Below are positions 22,692-32,697 of a DNA stretch of 64,000 bases, one piece after another. A program made the position numbers and the translations under genes. This DNA comes from Dicyema japonicum (Eukaryota > Dicyemida > Rhombozoa > Dicyemidae), in contig RDEW01000097.1 in assembly GCA_011109175.1 (NCBI GenBank), forward strand, positions 5,390 to 69,389. Direction: 5' to 3'. Below the pieces are notes generated by a model. It did no database searches. It was not told the DNA's origin and was given only the letters and a program-made list of their open reading frames with translations. Within the stretch, counting starts at the first letter, position 1; each line of letters begins with the position of its first letter.

Positions 22692-24262
22692 CTAATAGTA
22701 TAACCACACACTCTGAACGCGTTTAACATCTTCCACAACAATTTCCCAACTCCCCCCAATGGTCGCGTCATCAAGGTACCATAAGTTCAAGGGAGTTTTG
22801 ATCGCAGATGATACACAGTCGAGACCCAAAGCAAAGAGTAGAGGGCCAAGTGGGTCTCCTTGTTGGACTCCAGTCTTGGACTTGATGGCGTGTTGTCCGA
22901 AGATCAGCGTACACGGGGAACCATATGAGAGTCTGACCATCCTGCTGATCTCAGGAATCCTAGAGACACTATCTCCTATGATTCTATCGCTTCGGATGCT
23001 ATTGAATGCATTACGTATGTCCTGTTTGACTATAATTGAATCCTGCGCGTCAGGAGGGCTGGTAACAAAATTCCGGATTGAATGTATTACTGCTTCACAT
23101 CCAAGAGGTACTCCAACTCCGAGTTGGACAGGACTAAGTTCGGCACTCAAAGTCTTGCTGGCTGCTTTGGCAGCGATCTTCGACGATAGGCGATGGGTCT
23201 TATCCCGCCGCAAGGCTTCTTGAAGGCTACCAACCTCGAAGCGAAAAGGAGTTCTCGAGCATACTCCGAGATATCTGCCCGAAGAACGTGGTTCGTAAGA
23301 GCATTCAATGAGACGATGAGGGAGTCCCCTGTGTCGACGGTTGTTACAGAGGTGAGGTCTTTTATGTGGCTTGGGCGTAGGCCGTCCAGACCGGCGCCGC
23401 TGCTTCCAGGGAATGCACGAATAGCCCATTTAATATCATCAGGGGTGGCATTTAGTTGTGGGACATCCTTTTGAATTTTCGTGTCACGTAGATCAGCTGG
23501 TGCGGGCGGATGTTTCTGGACTAACTGGTCTAAGGTTTCTTTGCTTGGTGAAAGAACCTTGTCGCTGCTGGAGAGTGTACGTAGGGCTCCCCGAATGTCC
23601 CCGACTATGATCTTCTTGTTTATTTCTCTGCGAAGATCCCTTTTCTTGGTTCTGGATGAAGAGGGTGAGTCAACAGCAGTCGAAATGCTTTCCAGTGTAT
23701 CCGCCAGGTTGATACTTTCGTATTTAGAAACGTTCCTTTTGATGATTGACTTGACATTCCGTTCCTTCAGTTCGGTCGGATGTGATCCGAGGACAAGAGG
23801 TGCAAAGCAGAGAAGGCGCATCCAAGCTTCTTGGGTGTTGTCACTGACTGCTTTGGTGGTTAGTTTTGAGAGACACGTGGCAGCTGCTAAGCGCACCGAC
23901 TTTGGGATTCTGAGTGGGATAACCCTCTCTGATACAAGCCGGTTCAGGCGGCGTAAACATTCGTCCGTGTTAGATAGGTCCAGGACTGAACCAGAGAGCG
24001 GTTCCTTTTGCCTTGTGGGGTTCCCAAGGCATGTGGGGCATGACCAACTTGGGAGACACTGAGCAGTCCGTCTTGTCAGCTTGTTGCACCCAAGATGTCC
24101 AAAATTTGGGCAACGGGAACATTGGATACTATATTTCCTCTTGTTTGCCTCTCCACAGATAATGCAGGGGATAGACGTGCGAGAAATATGCTCTTTGGGT
24201 TTCGGTGTTGGTTTCGGATCGTTTTCCATTGTCATGTTCAATCCAAAAAGTAGAACGGCCAA
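22692..24262 (-). mobile_element. PHD finger + reverse transcriptase retroelement
   Basis: The first frame (23147-24262, 371 codons) has a PHD-type C4HC3 finger at about residues 34-83 (CIICGE...QCSRCPNFGHLGCN...SWSCPTC), a long linker with Ser/Arg-rich stretches, and the RT entry GAGLDGLRPSHIKDL and KKPCGGIRPIA. A small deletion at about 23215 shifts it to the second frame (22692-23429). That frame carries LGVGVPLGCEAVIHSIRNF, IVKQDIRNAFNSI (box A), TGVQQGDPLGPLLFAL (box B) and LWYLDDATIGG (box C, YLDD rather than YADD). The post-RT domain is missing here, cut by the junction at 22690, but survives in the truncated copies elsewhere. This is the only copy in the window retaining the 5' part. 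The long open frames suggest it is the youngest member. The clade name is not certain. Confidence 0.75.
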
Positions 24263-24264
24263 TA

Positions 24265-24455
24265 CACCACAAAATATTTTTTATTATACAATAAAATATT
24301 ATTTATTTACTAGAATATTTTAAAATTAATTCTTTTTAAAGTTTGGTGAAACAATTATGGCCCTGACTATCTTCTAATGCACAACAGATTGGATCATGCT
24401 ATTATCGGCAAATTAATTGGAGAAAATTTGTTATCGCAACTAATTAATCCAAGGA
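24265..24455. other. AT-rich 5' flank of the PHD-RT element
   Basis: No coding signal. The element's 5' UTR would be here; no promoter motif is recognised. Confidence 0.25.
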
Positions 24456-24620
24456 ATGAACCTAAAGGAGAACGTCTGCTTGTGGCGAACAAATCCATCT
24501 TCCGATTGTTATATCACTTTATTCTTCGACGGAAGAGTTCAGAGAAAAGCTGAACATAATCACAAAAAATTACCAAAAGATCATAGTAAAAGTCAGACAG
24601 TAAACGTATTCATTAATTAT
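24456..24620 (+). pseudogene. FLYWCH/MULE-type zinc-finger fragment
   Basis: The plus frame reads NVCLWRTNPSSDCYITLFFD then GRVQRKAEHNHKKLP. W-R then C, a short hydrophobic run and a terminal HNH match the FLYWCH finger ('..WrC.....C.ar..t..g......g.HNH'), which is common in MULE-derived proteins. Only this domain is visible, and the frame then runs into retroelement sequence on the other strand. Confidence 0.4.
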
Positions 24621-24639
24621 ACTTTATTTAGTATAGAAA

Positions 24640-24990
24640 AGAGAGTAAATGGTCATATAGCAACTGCTCTGACTGCGTGGCTATTCCCTCTCAGGATGGA
24701 GAGCGAGATTCGTTCAAAATTACCAGCAGGCTCACGAAGGTCTCTTGATCGTGTAGCGATCCGATTCCCTAGACGACTCAAGAATTGCAGCGTTGCAGGC
24801 GCAAGGGAACCAACATCTTAACGGCGAGTGGGACAAACAAAAATCCATGGGTAGGAGCGCGTACTTTTCCCGTTTCAACTTCTCGGCTTTCTCAGCGGCA
24901 GAACAGGCTCCAGAGGCACTCTGGAGTAGGTTGCAAGAGGCAAACGTGTCGGTGCAGGTGACGTCCCAGACAAGAGGTTTACCGGCTCCA
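24640..24990 (-). mobile_element. PHD-RT family 3' end, divergent subfamily 2
   Basis: The minus strand reads GKPLVWDVTCTDTFASCNLL, ASGACSAAEKAEKLKREKYA and, after stops, ERISLSILRGNSHAVRAVAI near the end. These are the same protein blocks as in the other copies, but the nucleotide sequence differs much more, so it is a separate subfamily. Confidence 0.65.
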
Positions 24991-25019
24991 GATTAAAATT
25001 AATTTAAAAATTTAAATAT

Positions 25020-25440
25020 AATTTTTCTTTTTTTTAATGTACATAAAATGAGCATGAATAAAAGGAAAATGTTTAAAAATCATCTTGTCTTTGTCTTTTA
25101 CTGTTTAACCCTATCTTATTTCTAGGCATGTTGTCCCTAATTTTTTTCTATGCGAGTTTGGGGACGGCGAATTATTTTCCAGTGAATACTACTTTTATCA
25201 ATAATTTAACAGAATTATTTGTTTTAAAATATTTTCTATAGTTCAATAATATGAAGATGATAAAATTTATATATATTTTTTCGAAATGCTGTAAATGAAG
25301 GAAAATGATAATTTAACAAATAGCTTTTTATATAACTATTCCCTAATTTTTTAAATAAACCAATTTTATTTAACGCAAAAACTAACAGTTAACAACTAGT
25401 AGCTCCTCTCATTATTGAGAACACATTTCTCCTGACGGTT
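25020..25440. other. AT-rich spacer with shared 3' UTR words
   Basis: The end (25340-25410, AAACCAATTTTATTTAACGC, then AACAGTTAACAACT) recurs at 56620-56680. It is probably the 3' tail of the retroelement that follows on the minus strand. Confidence 0.4.
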
Positions 25441-25735
25441 TGCAAGGAAATGCGCTCAATGAGCCATCTCCTTTCTCTCCTATCATTTTTCTTCTTCGCG
25501 ATGAGCGAGCAAATTTTGTTTAGCAGGATCAGTGGCCTGCTTCCTGACGTTTCACTGCGACTGGTTCAAAAACAAATTGTCCACCAAGAAATGCGCATTT
25601 CTTTAACTTTAGGGTCTCAGCCTTCTTCGAAGAAGAGCCTGGGTTAGTTGCTGTTGTTGCAAGGTTGAAGGGAGTGAAGCTATCGACACAGGTGGCATCC
25701 CAGGCAAGGTATTTATCACTTTCCCATGGGATGAG
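25440..25735 (-). mobile_element. PHD-RT family 3' region, divergent subfamily 3
   Basis: The minus strand reads TLIPWESDKYLAWDATCVDS then FTPFNLATTATNPGSSSKKA and ETLKLKKCAFLVDNLFLNQS. The order equals TLfP...LVWDATCVDTF..., NLF, AENLK, KY of the other copies, with its own sequence. It lies immediately 5' (on this strand) of another truncated copy. Confidence 0.6.
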
Positions 25736-25740
25736 AGTGG

Positions 25741-25916
25741 TTAATTAAGGAAACTTGCTGCGTGGATCGCGAACGAGTTCCCTCGGAGTATGGTCATTCC
25801 AATCTTTTGTCTCAGCCAGAACCCTTCTCGTTGATCCTTTTTCTGGCAAGCATTCTTCCGAGTTCGCGCAAGAGCTCAGGCGTCATTGGACCAACGGCTC
25901 CTGATGACTCGACTTT
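25741..25916 (-). mobile_element. PHD-RT family 3' end, very short copy
   Basis: About 175 bp nearly identical in order to 7576-7750 (ACTTGCTGCGTGGATCGCG, then GCGCAAGAGCTCAGGCGTCA). It is truncated within the last domain. Confidence 0.75.
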
Positions 25917-25919
25917 AAA

Positions 25920-26800
25920 AAATTAAACAAAATAAATATTTCCTATTTTAGGACAATTTTTCGTTGCAATAGGACAATTCCGCCCTAGTAAATAGTAATT
26001 ATTTTTATTGATTTTTTGTTAAATCAGTCTTGTTAAAATTATTCCTATTGTTTTGACTTGGGAGGGAATTGTAAGTAAGTTCTACAAGTCATATATGGAT
26101 GTTTTGGATGTGGATATAATTCCGATGGCATATATTCAATCTATTGTGTTAAAGAAAACTCTTGAAAGCATGTTAGTGGAAGCACCAACATGGGATGAAC
26201 TTTCAAGAAAGTGATGTTAGTGAGGTCATTCATTTCCTACAACAAGAGTCTCTACAACAAGTGGAGGATGACGGAATCGTTCCCATGGAACAACAATGCT
26301 GTAGTGAAGATCAGATTGGTGTGATGATGATAAAGAGATTGCAGTTAGATAGTCTATGAATGGCTCAAAACGAAAGAAAATAAATTAATACAGCCAATCA
26401 ATTTTAAATAGTTTAATTCTGACTTTTGGTTTATTATTAAATATACTTATTTCAAAAAAGTGAAATTAGACGAAATCCTGATGGTTCATACATTACATAA
26501 AAAATCTATAATCATCTCGAATCCGCCACTTATTGAAAGTCACAAAAAGTGTCGGATTGAATTTTTTAGAAATAAGTTGTACACCCTATCACATCCATTA
26601 GTTCTCTAGTCCTGGGGCTGTTTAATTACTTCAAGGATGCTTTCTTTGCTGATTTATGAAAGTGTGTCTTCTCACTCGTTTGTTCATCAAAAATGTGTTC
26701 TCATTACTCCCCTGTGTTCTCATTAGAATTTTCTCATAAAATAAAAGACACTTGACTTTGTTGAACAAAATACAGTACTTTTTTGCTAATCGTGAAAATC
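25920..26800 (+). other. Coding-like but frameshifted stretch
   Basis: From 26041 the plus strand reads VLTWEGIVSKFYKSYMDVLD then SIVLKKTLESMLVEAPTWDE, and after a +1 shift DVSEVIHFLQQESLQQVEDD. It recalls the C-terminal third of pogo/Tigger transposases but I cannot fix a motif. The remainder is AT-rich. Confidence 0.25.
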
Positions 26801-26814
26801 ACAATAAAAATATC

Positions 26815-27138
26815 TTAGATTGAGTTCAAAACACCAATTATGTTACCTGAATTCTTTCCTGAATTCATAGATTCTACGTCTTTTCTCCACATCTTTATTT
26901 CGTCCTGAATAAAAGCACTGAGTCACCCGAATACACACCTTATTTGACTTTCGACATTTAAGTTGGTAAAGCATATCCATGTTTCCCCATCATATCTGTG
27001 TTTTCCTCTCTGTCCGGTAAGATCTGTTATTTGTTCTAGCTGCTTCTTCAGTATTGTAAGTTTGCTTCCATATGGTGGATCTAATCGCACTTCTTTAACT
27101 TTATTATTAACTTTATTGTATTTAATACGTTTAATGTG
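26815..27138 (-). CDS. 3' end of an unknown gene, two exons with a 30-nt intron
   Basis: The minus exon 27138-26935 is open and reads NKVKEVRLDPPYGSKLTILK then KQLEQITDLTGQRGKHRYDG and ETWICFTNLNVESQIRC. A 30-nt GT...AG intron (26905-26934) joins it in phase 0 to the last exon 26815-26904 (DEIKMWRKDVESMNSGKNSG ... GVLNSI, stop). Amino-acid composition and the phase-keeping intron argue for real coding DNA. The 5' side becomes Asn/Lys-rich and reaches a stop at 27139, so upstream exons or the start are not defined. No family recognised. Confidence 0.5.
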
Positions 27139-27239
27139 TCAATGCAGGGTTTTTAATATTTAGTTGACTAAACGACATTATCAACAGTATTACTTTTCAT
27201 CTATTTCTAGTATCATTTCTCACCTATCGATAATTAAAT

Positions 27240-27415
27240 TAAAATATTTCCAAATACCAAGGGTAACCAAACTAATTAACTCCTTGATCCTGACTCGTTC
27301 CAGAACTTGTCTCCAGAGAAAAAAGAGTGGATCCTCTTGATGCCGGCCATGCATTGGGCGTCTCCTTAGTAAGTGGATCTAATGACGCCAACAAAGGGAG
27401 TAAATAAAAAAACTA
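27240..27415 (-). mobile_element. Retroelement 3' tail type C, copy 2
   Basis: On the minus strand: CCAATGCATGGCCGGCATCA, AGAGGATCCACT, GTTCTGGAACGAGTCAGGAT, AAGGAGTTAATTAGTTTGG, TTACCCTTGGTATTTGG. Word order as at 15640-15870 and 40060-40220. Confidence 0.6.
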
Positions 27416-27499
27416 AACAAGAACCAAAATTCTAAATCGAACATAATTTTATATTTCTAATAATTTTTTTATTAAAAGACAATTATTTAACAAAAAAAA

Positions 27500-28085
27500 C
27501 AAATTTTAGTTGAGGAAGCCTGCTGCGTGGATCGCGAACGAGTTCCCTCGGAGTATTGCAATCTTTTGTCTAAGCCATAACCTTTCTCGTTGATCCCCTT
27601 TCTTTCTGGCAAGCATTCCTCCGAGTTCGCGCAAGAACTCAGCCGTCATTGGACCAACAGCTTCGGATGACTCGACCGCAACAAGAGTAAATCGGTACCG
27701 GTCCCCGAGGCAAGAATATTTTTGATTTTTAGGTTTTCCGCGGTCGAAGCAGCTGCTCCAGGTGTCTGAACCGATTTGAAAAGATTCGTATTTGAAAATG
27801 TGTCAACACAAGTTGCGTCCCAGACCAAAGATCTTCCGGATGTGTAAGGGAAAAGGGTCATCCTATCAGGTCTCTTTCCATCTCTTCGATCGAGACCCAC
27901 TGGTTCAAATTGTGATGGGAAGCCTGTAACCTTTAGATATCTGACGATCACATCGTTCAGAGCAGCGTGACGTGGTCCTTTCCGGCGCTTCTTCTGCAGG
28001 ACAACAGGTGCTATCCCTTCGCATCAACTATTTTTCCCGCAGCTGCATCGGTGCTCCTGGCAAACGTCTAATCCTAGCCTTTGTC
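27500..28085 (-). mobile_element. 5'-truncated PHD-RT family 3' end, best preserved
   Basis: The minus frame 27646-27951 reads FPSQFEPVGLDRRDGKRPDR, MTLFPYTSGRSLVWDATCVD, TNLFKSVQTPGAAASTAENL and LLLLRSSHPKLLVQ. The last piece (28% of the domain) is one frame off and ends near 27507 with the family stop. This copy gives the clearest view of the post-RT domain. It lacks PHD and RT by 5' truncation. Confidence 0.75.
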
Positions 28086-28089
28086 CGTC

Positions 28090-28605
28090 TAGTCCTAGTC
28101 TTTTCTAATAATTTAAAAATAATAAATTATTCACGTTCTTGTCTCGTCATTTTCTACACCAGTTCTGTAAATTCTGCTGTCTCCAGAGGGTAGCCTTTGC
28201 ACCTCAAAAGAGAATCATTAATTTCACTTAATATTGGGACATCCTCACTCTGTCGACACGTTTACTTCTGATACAACGTGTTGGAATCACATGATTAGTT
28301 AGTCTAGTTTTTTTTTATTTTTTTAGTCTCTTAGTTTTATATATTGATTAAATTCCGTGTGTTAACTGTATTTTAGAAAACTAGGAATCACCACGAGGTT
28401 TGGTATTTTCTTGGTAAATCTATACAACATAATCAGAAACCGATTTCATATTCTAAATTGTTAAGTTTATAAAAATTAAAATCAACGATTATTACGATAA
28501 GCGATTTTTTCCTATTTTCTATCTTAAGCTCAATGAAGTCAAGATAAATTTATTGAATGCGAACACAGATGAACGAATTTTGATTTGCACTGTGTGGGAA
28601 TAAGC
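28090..28605. other. No gene recognised
   Basis: Only short frames. It follows the truncated retroelement. Confidence 0.35.
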
Positions 28606-28609
28606 TAAT

Positions 28610-28951
28610 CTAGCAGAATTCTAAATTATTTATTTTTTTAATTTTTATAGAAAGAACGTAAGTAATAGAATGAGGATTACCCCAAATTGTTTTTGACAGA
28701 AAATAAATATCCTCAATAGCACATTTATAGTCCATACTAATTAAACTAATCCACGTGTTTACATGACATTGTAGAATAGAATTATCTCTAACCAGTTTAC
28801 TCATCACAAAAAAATATCTATGTAAAACACGATATGAAGGAGTAGGGAGCATAACCAATGCTATTTGTAAAGCAGAAACATTCTTAATAGCCAAACAAGC
28901 CTTAATAAGACAACCAAAAGGAGGTGGAATAATATCCCCATTCACAAACAT
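28610..28951 (-). CDS. Possible RhoGAP-domain exon, abutting a SINE
   Basis: The 113-codon minus frame reads GDIIPPPFGCLIKACLAIKN then ALQIALVMLPTPSYRVLHRY and FFVMSKLVRDNSI. The spacing P-x(4)-hydrophobic, then hLP-x-xNY/SY-x-hL-x(3)-h, resembles the middle of a RhoGAP domain ('..PliP..l...fl.a......LP..n...L..L...l..v'). The expected NKM..NLA.vF.P end is not obvious. The ATG lies 7 bp from the SINE at 28958, so the upstream part of the exon may have been displaced. It could be a chance ORF. Confidence 0.3.
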   Translation of the reverse strand: MFVNGDIIPPPFGCLIKACLAIKNVSALQIALVMLPTPSYRVLHRYFFVMSKLVRDNSILQCHVNTWISLISMDYKCAIEDIYFLSKTIWGNPHSITYVLSIKIKKINNLEFC

Positions 28952-28957
28952 TTTATA

Positions 28958-29281
28958 ATAATAATAATAACAGCCTTTTCACGAGAGCCATAATATTTAT
29001 TGCTCCGCATAGGTAGGACACACTTTATTTAAGTAAAGAACAGTTAATTTTAACCAATCGTAGAACCAAGGAATGATCTTCATTTCTTTTTTCTTGTGTG
29101 TGGGTCCTTTCTAGACAATCCAGTTCCGCAGTGAGTATCCACTGATGACGGCGTCACTCGTCAAACCCTTTTAGCATCGTAGATGCGTGGAGTTTTTTAC
29201 CAGGTGAACAGCAGCGAGAATCGAACCCGTAACCTAAGCCACTTTAGCCCGACACCTAATCACTATGCCACCCGGCTGTAG
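28958..29281 (-). mobile_element. tRNA-derived SINE, full length, minus orientation
   Basis: Reading minus: head GCCGGGTGGCATAGTGATTA with a Pol III A-box-like segment, TTACGGGTTCGATTCTCG (B box), a body with GGATACTCACTGCGGAACTG-type words, ACCCACACACAAG, ATCATTCCTTGGTTCTACG, and an (AAT)n/(TTA)n tail at the 28958 side. The same order occurs at 36297-36596. Confidence 0.8.
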
Positions 29282-29324
29282 GAAGAACAAAAGTAGTCTA
29301 CTTAATCATCATCGCATACTAATG

Positions 29325-29470
29325 GATTGCCCTCATCTGTCCAAGCCGACCGGTTCAGAATAGAGGGGAATCAACAGACACCAGAGCACACTTCAAGATT
29401 CTCTTTATCGCCTTGTGGGAATCTTTCTGTTTTTTTAGAGATGAAAGAGAATGATATTCATATGAGTGGA
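29325..29470. repeat. Short shared repeat (GCCGACCGGTTCAG), copy 1
   Basis: Words AGCCGACCGGTTCAG, CTTCAAGA, then TTTATC(C/G)CCTTGT and TTTTTTAGA.AT.AAAGAGAAT recur at 61565-61660. The parent element is unknown; one terminal part of an EP.G-like retroelement block is possible. Confidence 0.4.
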
Positions 29471-29649
29471 AGGTACCTCCATATCTCCAATGTATATCTG
29501 ATGGAGATACCGATGCGGATACTATCATCATCAAAGTGAATCTAAACTATCATGATGGCATTATTCCAAGTGCAACTCCCAACGATCTTCCAGTAACAAA
29601 ACGAAGCGTCGCTGTCGGTTTGGGAGCTTACGGATCTTTTCATATTAAT

Positions 29650-30630
29650 TTTCTAGGATGGTAAAGGTCTCTCTATAGGCCTGATTTTCAAATGTTTTAT
29701 ATATGATTTATGGTGATTCTGTAAAAATCGTAGAGTCATCTTGATCAACAGCTGATTTAGTCTCAAAAATAGATATGCAGAAAGACTAAATCCTTGGGGG
29801 AGAAAATTCCCAAACAGCAGAAGAGAACGAGAATAATTGATTTGTCCAGAACGTAAAATTAACGCAGCAGAAGAGAACGTAAAATTTAACGTAAATCGTC
29901 CTCTGTTGTTATAAACGTGATTTTTTTCAGAGTCTCGGATAATAACTTTGATTTTTACATAACAGAAACTCTACAACCTAGTTTATCTCTCCAATGTTTT
30001 ACGAAAAAAGTCCGCATCCTAAAAAATTAACTTTGAAGTAAGTACGGAAAACACGTCACTTGTGAGGATAAGCATGTTGGTTGACTTACTAAGAATTAGT
30101 TTTAAATGATATATGTAGCCTGTAACTAGATACTACCGATGCAAAAACTACGCCACATTGCCAATTTCTAAAAAAAGGCTCTTGAATCACAAAATGAGCT
30201 ATTGCTCGGTTAAAGACATAGAAAGAAATGTATTAATGTGGGAAAGTTAGTCATTTGGTCAACATTGATATTGCTTCTGGAATCACGGATCTAATTTTAG
30301 AATATACTAGAATATCCTGAATCATTGATAGAGCATAAATTTATGGATATAAGTTTATTAATCGCTAATTAGAAGAATCTCTTACCTTCAAAATGCATAT
30401 TTGATTGCCAGCATTCCAATTATTGTTCGATTGTTTTCATGACTAACTTGAATTTTAAAGGCAAGATTAAGGGAATGAATGCATGATGTACTCTTCCTTA
30501 AGGGGATGCCCAGTCGTTATTGGTAGTGCGAGATGGGGTTAATACTTTTAATTTTTGTTAAGAATTAAAAAAAGAACATTATTTGGAATAATTGATACGG
30601 ATTAGTTTACTGAATGTTCTTACTTTTTTA
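29650..30630. other. No gene recognised
   Basis: Low-complexity and AT-rich; a direct repeat AGCAGAAGAGAACG occurs at 29817 and 29867. No coding frame of note. Confidence 0.35.
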
Positions 30631-30639
30631 TAAAGTTAG

Positions 30640-30775
30640 ACGATCCGATTAGTGATGACGGCGTCATTTGTCAAGCCAAACCAACATATGCGTGGAACTT
30701 TCAACCGAATATACAGAGCGGGACCTTATGATTTTGGTCCGATACTAGTAACATTGCGCGCAATTAAAATGCTAA
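30640..30775 (-). mobile_element. Degenerate SINE fragment
   Basis: Matches the central part and head of the SINE (AGTGATGACGGCGTCA, then CATATGCGTGGAACTTT) but with many changes in the head. An old copy. Confidence 0.55.
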
Positions 30776-30779
30776 AGTA

Positions 30780-32040
30780 AACATAATGTCAATAGTGGTA
30801 ATATGGCATTGTGAGCATGATCTAAAAAAGCCACCGAAACACGCTCAAAGTGAATGACAATATATATTCAAACTAATGTGATCAGAAAGACTCTTGAGAA
30901 GATTTGGGAAAACATCAATATGGGTAAGTCACATACGGATTCTCAGAAACTGATATCGATTTTTGAATGATCGAAGAAGGACGCGGTATCGAAAGTGGAT
31001 GTTTGTTTGAAAGTCTGAATGATGAAATTGTAGATAAATAACTCAACCAAGGAGGGTCCAAACTATTTACTACAACAAGCCTAAAAATGCTGCGGCTCTA
31101 AAAGGAGGCGAATTAATTGAGGAAAATTTAATAATTCAACTTAGCAAATAAAATATGTTTTTATTATAAAATTTTAAATAAAATCAAATTGTTAATTCCA
31201 TCGATTGAAATATTATTTAACACTTTAAATGAACTAATAATTAACATATATTTTGATAGTAAGTACTGATTCCTTGTTTTTCCTCACAAATTTAGTTTAT
31301 AAATTAATGTTTTCAATGAATTATTGTAGTACAGATCAGTTAATATGTTTCCATCGATTAAATATATCAAAGAATTTTAGTTTGTTTATTGATGTTTTTT
31401 TTATATTTGTTATTATGAATTATGTTTGTTGCTATGAATAACGTTGAATCTCTGAATATGGATTATGAATCTCTGAATTTAGTAGTACTATAAGTATGCG
31501 TGAATAGTATCGGTAATGTAGTCTACGATTACTATCTTATATAGTAAATATTTATAATATTATATAATAATCTATTATGTAATAATTATTAACTAATATG
31601 CCTGATATTACTTAATAACAATAATTTCTTTTGTTTACTTGGAATTAAAATTAAATTAAAAAGTTGAAAGAACAAATCCAGAATGAATATCATCGTGGAC
31701 AGAACGAAATCGGACAGGCGGAAATGAAAACATGTTAGACCCAGTGAGTAAAAAGGACGAAAGTCACGTTCTGATTTGGAAATGTTGAGGTGGCCTGAAA
31801 TCTCGTTCAAAAAATTTTTTTTCCAAAATCTTCAATACGACTGAGGTAAGAGAAATAGGTCTGTAGGGGTAATGGGAGGAGGAATCCTCGTTGATTTTGA
31901 GTACTTAAAAATTGAAGATCAAATTTAAAAAGATATATTTAAAATATGGAACATCAATGGAAAAACACATAATTTTCCAAGATGTTTAAGAATCACGTTG
32001 ACTATTTTAAACAATTTAATAAAATAGATATGAGTGTATT
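30780..32040. other. No gene recognised
   Basis: AT-rich. Frames at 31253-31441 (+) and 31589-31810 (-) are hydrophobic or Ser/Leu-rich without motifs. Confidence 0.35.
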
Positions 32041-32044
32041 CAAA

Positions 32045-32240
32045 GATAAAGAATGTAGTAAAACAATGATTGATTAGGGAAGGTGGCCCTGCAAATACAG
32101 TCAGCCTCCCAGTACGAGCTTGTGTGTGTACGAGGGAGGAGCACCGGGAACGAATGAGGATTTTAGCAGAGCGCATCGGGATCACGTGATAGTTAGTTTT
32201 GGTTTCACCGTGGTCTTGGGTGTTAAATAAATAAATAAAT
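32045..32240 (+). mobile_element. Jockey-like LINE 3' tail
   Basis: The plus strand reads REEHRERMRILAERIGIT and a stop, the family's C-terminal signature, followed by TTTTGGTTTCACCGTGGTC and an ATAAATAAATAAATAG tail. Only the last about 180 bp is present. Confidence 0.7.
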
Positions 32241-32697
32241 AGTCAGACCTTCTTTTGTGCGACCCCAAACTCTTGGAAACCTCGATTTTTGTGAGATTTA
32301 TAATTTTGATAGTAATCTGAGATTTCTTATAGAATTAAGTCCGACCTCGTTTTGAAAAAACACAAAATGTGCAAAAATCTCGATTTTGTGTATTCTTAGA
32401 GGGAAATATAGTATATTTTAATTGGCTGCGAGGACATCGACGTGGTTTTATCTACGTACTCCACGGATCATAAAATAAATCTCATCATACTCCTTGGGCT
32501 AAAACTCTACAACCTCTATGTAGTAGTTTAGCAGCGAGCTAGAATACTCATTAAATGGTAGGAACAAATTTAGAGAAGTCTTGACTATTTGTTTTTGTTA
32601 AAGTCAACAAAGTAGTTATTAAAAAGAAAAGATGGAGATTTTAATAATCAATTTATCACAAAAAAAGTAAAATGAGAGAAAAGCTGATATTCATATA

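Noticed and set aside
23481-24062. 193-codon plus ORF
   Set aside because: Shadow of the PHD-RT coding strand.
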